Under the pieces are notes generated by a model. The model made no database searches. It was not told where the DNA came from and saw only the letters and a program-made list of their open reading frames with translations. A program made the translations under genes and the position numbers. Source: Tyto alba (taxonomy: Eukaryota; Chordata; Aves; Strigiformes; Tytonidae). Taken from it: 64,000 nt of DNA. The DNA is taken from contig NW_024881330.1 in NCBI RefSeq assembly GCF_018691265.1, positions 18,744,886 through 18,808,885 of the forward strand, written 5' to 3'. Below, one piece after another: positions 61,201-64,000 of this stretch (position 1 is the stretch's first letter; each line of letters opens with the position of its first letter).

Positions 61201-64000
61201 GACTGCTGTATTTTGATGCTGAGTTAAGTGATTCCTGTATGGTATGAACCTGTTAATATTCTGTTTATTTATTAAGCACTTTGTGATTCACTGGAATAAA
61301 ATGTAAAATGCTATTAAATGTCTAGACAGCTTCTTTCCTGGTAAATTTAATACCATTTACTTGGTTGAGAACTCTCAGTCTAAAATGAATTAAGAAAATT
61401 CAAGAGTCCTGAGAAAGTCTGTGAAGATAATCCAAATGAGTATTAAAAACTGAGGAACCTGACTACAGAATTCATTCACACATAATCTGTGAGATTACAT
61501 ATCACATACATCATCTTTTAAAGGTGCCTGTAAAACAGAAATTAGGTCACTGGACAGCGTTAAAAAATCAAAACCAGCCTTCCTCTCATCATACTTTGAT
61601 ACATGGTTCATAGAATGAAGAGTTACAGTAGGAAGTCAGCTGTGAGAGTGAAGAAAACCAAGGTAAAGAACTCACCAGTACAACATCTCCTACTCACCAA
61701 GAAGATTCTCTGTTACAGAAGACCTTGTTATTAATGTTCTCCAAGTTTACATCCATATCCTTAAATGCAACAAATCCAGGAATCAGGACCTGCCCCCAGG
61801 CTAGGAGGGGCTGAGCAGTCATGTCCACATTGCCTGGTTCTACCACAATTTTTAGCAAATTAATGCATTTTGGAAGGAAAAATTTACCTGAAAACAGAGC
61901 CTAAGAGTAAACAAAATTTTATCCAAAGCAGGCTAACAGAAGCCTGGAGGCAAGAAGCTAAATTATTGGACAGAGGAGGCATACTTTTAGATATACCTAA
62001 ACTGGAAAACAAGGACACCCCCCAAACACATTCTCTAAAGTAGCAGAGAAAGAAAATGGTTTAGAACTGACATTCTCTTCTGAGATAAGAAAGAAGCCTT
62101 TACTGTAAGCAGTACTGCATGCTACTCTGCTCAGTTAGAGACACTAGAGAGTTGTGGGAGTCATAGACACATAATTTAGTTTCTCTGGTAATTAGCTGTT
62201 TCAAGGAAATTCAGTTCAATCCTTTTAAAGTCAGTGAAGGAATTACCATTGATTACCATTGTAACAGGACCAGGTGTACAGATACACAGATGATCCTGAT
62301 ACAACTTCTAAAATACAACTGGCAGGTAATGAATTGGCTTCAACAGAATTTGAATATGATTTTTAATGCCACCTTAAGCCTTTGATAAATTCTTATTTTA
62401 CCATTTCCCAGTGGGAAAATAAAACTAGATTGTTGTGTGAGTCTTAATCTTGGTAGAAGTTTCCAAGTAATGATTTCTTACTTTCTTAATATACAACTAA
62501 TTCTAAACCACCTAAGGATAGCCAGAGTCAAGTGAGGTGCTCTCACAGAAAGCTATTTCATCATTTTCTAAGTATGAAAGAAATTTACATTACAATAAAC
62601 AATCCAAGATCATGCATATTAATAATTATAAAATCATATATCTGCTTATTCTTTCGCTTATCACTCTAAATATATAATCTTATAAATGCACAGATACATT
62701 TTTAAGTAAAAATACACATGTATATATTTAGTTTTCAGCCATAACCAGTCCTTTTCACCTCAACATTAAGATTGCTTATGGACATTAACTTTGTGAAACA
62801 CTGTTGTTTGTCTATTTTAACTATTTTGGTTTTCTCCTAAATACTGAGACAATGTCTTATGAATCCACAATGTGTCCTTCTGACTCCCCTTCATATTCTT
62901 TTCATCTTCATGCTTTAGAGAAAATTCTATGAGAACAGTTGCTCCCACAATATTATCAGTAACAGGATTCTGAAACAAACTACTACTCTTGGGCACTGAC
63001 TGGTGTCAGGCAGAAAAGCTAAAAAGAAGGGGGAAAAAAAGTAATAACTCTGTCAATCCTAAAAGTGCCTTTAAGATATTTTATAGCTATCATGATTTAA
63101 ACAGTGATACATGCAAAATAGAACAGGTTTATGTACAAAGTCTTGTACTTTAAAAACCAAAGACTAGTATCACCATGCTATTGATCATTTAGAAGATGTA
63201 TGCAGTCTACATCTGCTTTTGATACTGTCTACCTCTAAAGGGGACATTTAACATGCAGAAATTACGTTCCCTATAGTATTATTGAAAATGAATGAGAAAT
63301 TAGAAATTGACATCCAGTGTGCACTCTGTATACAACTACAGCTGATATGAAATAACATGGAATATGAAGCTTGATCATATTGTTCTCTTGCATTACTGAG
63401 AATGTTTGAGAAAAAAAAGAATGCTGTACTGATGTCAAAGGACCCCCAATTGTAACCGTTTATATTAGATCCTAAAATTTAGACAATTAACTCTTTCCTG
63501 TCATTATTTTGAAGAAAGTTAGCTGTAGCAATGCTTTCACCACAAATGGTTCTTAGGTCTCAGTTTCACTTTTCTCTTTGATGATTCTCTGATCAATTCA
63601 TATTTTCTAATTCATATTTTCTACTTTTTCATTGCAAAGAAAAACAAAACTGGTGTTTTCTCTGGGAAATGCGGTGATAGCCCTGAACAGTACTGAGTTC
63701 CTATGCAGCTCTTCAGGCATTATCCGTCTCTCCCTCCTATATCTCATAAAGATAAAAATGTTTGGCCTCATAACAGATTCACTCTGGTTTAGAACTATCA
63801 AGCCAGCTGGGTGTTTCAGCCACATGATGCACATCAATAACAGTCTCTTCCAGGATATGTGGATACTTTGAATAATAGTAGGTGACATACAGGTGTATGT
63901 GTGCTATGGTTTCACTCATATCTGTCATCAAGCCAGACCAGTTGGTTACAATCATGTTTGGCTTTAACTCAGAATCATTGATAATTTTATGTGAGAAATC
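58271..64000. other. Long unique AT-rich non-coding stretch
   Basis: About 5.7 kb with no recognised gene or mobile element. Two small perfect tandem duplications occur: a 10-bp unit ATTACCATTG at 62242-62261 and a 14-bp unit ATTCATATTTTCTA at 63596-63623. Frames at 63607-63888 on both strands are under 95 codons and resemble nothing. Confidence 0.6.
63596..63623. repeat. 14-bp perfect tandem duplication
   Basis: ATTCATATTTTCTA occurs twice head-to-tail without a mismatch, indicating a recent slippage event. Confidence 0.9.

Noticed and set aside
1..64000. CRISPR array, tRNA, rRNA or bacterial operon structure
   Set aside because: No regularly spaced identical repeats, no tRNA-like folds noticed, no dense coding; the repeats present are those of a vertebrate genome.

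Overview
This window looks like AT-rich, gene-free DNA from a bird. That reading rests on the mobile elements. There are at least eight CR1 non-LTR retrotransposon pieces, several ending in the ATTCTATG-type tail typical of avian CR1, and solo LTRs of three endogenous-retrovirus families that resemble avian ERVL-like LTRs. I found no protein-coding gene, no convincing exon, no tRNA or rRNA gene and no CRISPR array. All open frames are short and lie in repeats or in random AT-rich sequence.

Layout. 1-3088: unique AT-rich DNA. 3094-4285: a family-A LTR (minus) with a perfect 5-bp target duplication, split by a CR1 3' end whose tail has grown into an ATTCT/ATTCC microsatellite. 5491-5684: an internal piece of the same LTR family in the opposite orientation. 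9405-12842: a nested cluster of CR1(+), CR1(-), a family-A LTR, a family-C LTR and more CR1(-). 13727-14217: a family-B LTR (minus) with a perfect AGATC duplication. 16296-16842: CR1(+). 17190-17760: an unexplained GC-rich island. 19590-19722: a CR1 tail. 24202-25255: an old CR1(-). 25545-26598: a family-A solo LTR with a perfect GTGTT duplication. 26604-35108: unique DNA with microsatellites and a poly(A) tract behind AATAAA. 35109-36505: the longest CR1(-). 39742-40236: a family-B LTR (plus) that sits exactly between two copies of a ~130-bp direct repeat. 46262-46450: a very old CR1/L3-like remnant. 55660-56551: CR1(+). 57940-58270: a second GC-rich island. The remainder to 64000 is unique AT-rich DNA.

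Nothing here works as a gene system. The content is a fossil record of retrotransposition: solo LTRs left after loss of proviral interiors, 5'-truncated CR1 copies whose reverse-transcriptase catalytic box is broken in all three copies that retain it, and nested insertions that can be put in relative order. The most unusual structure is the ~130-bp duplication flanking the LTR at 39742-40236, which is far longer than the 5-bp duplications seen at the other LTRs. Calls are by eye from sequence; family names are by resemblance, not by database search.
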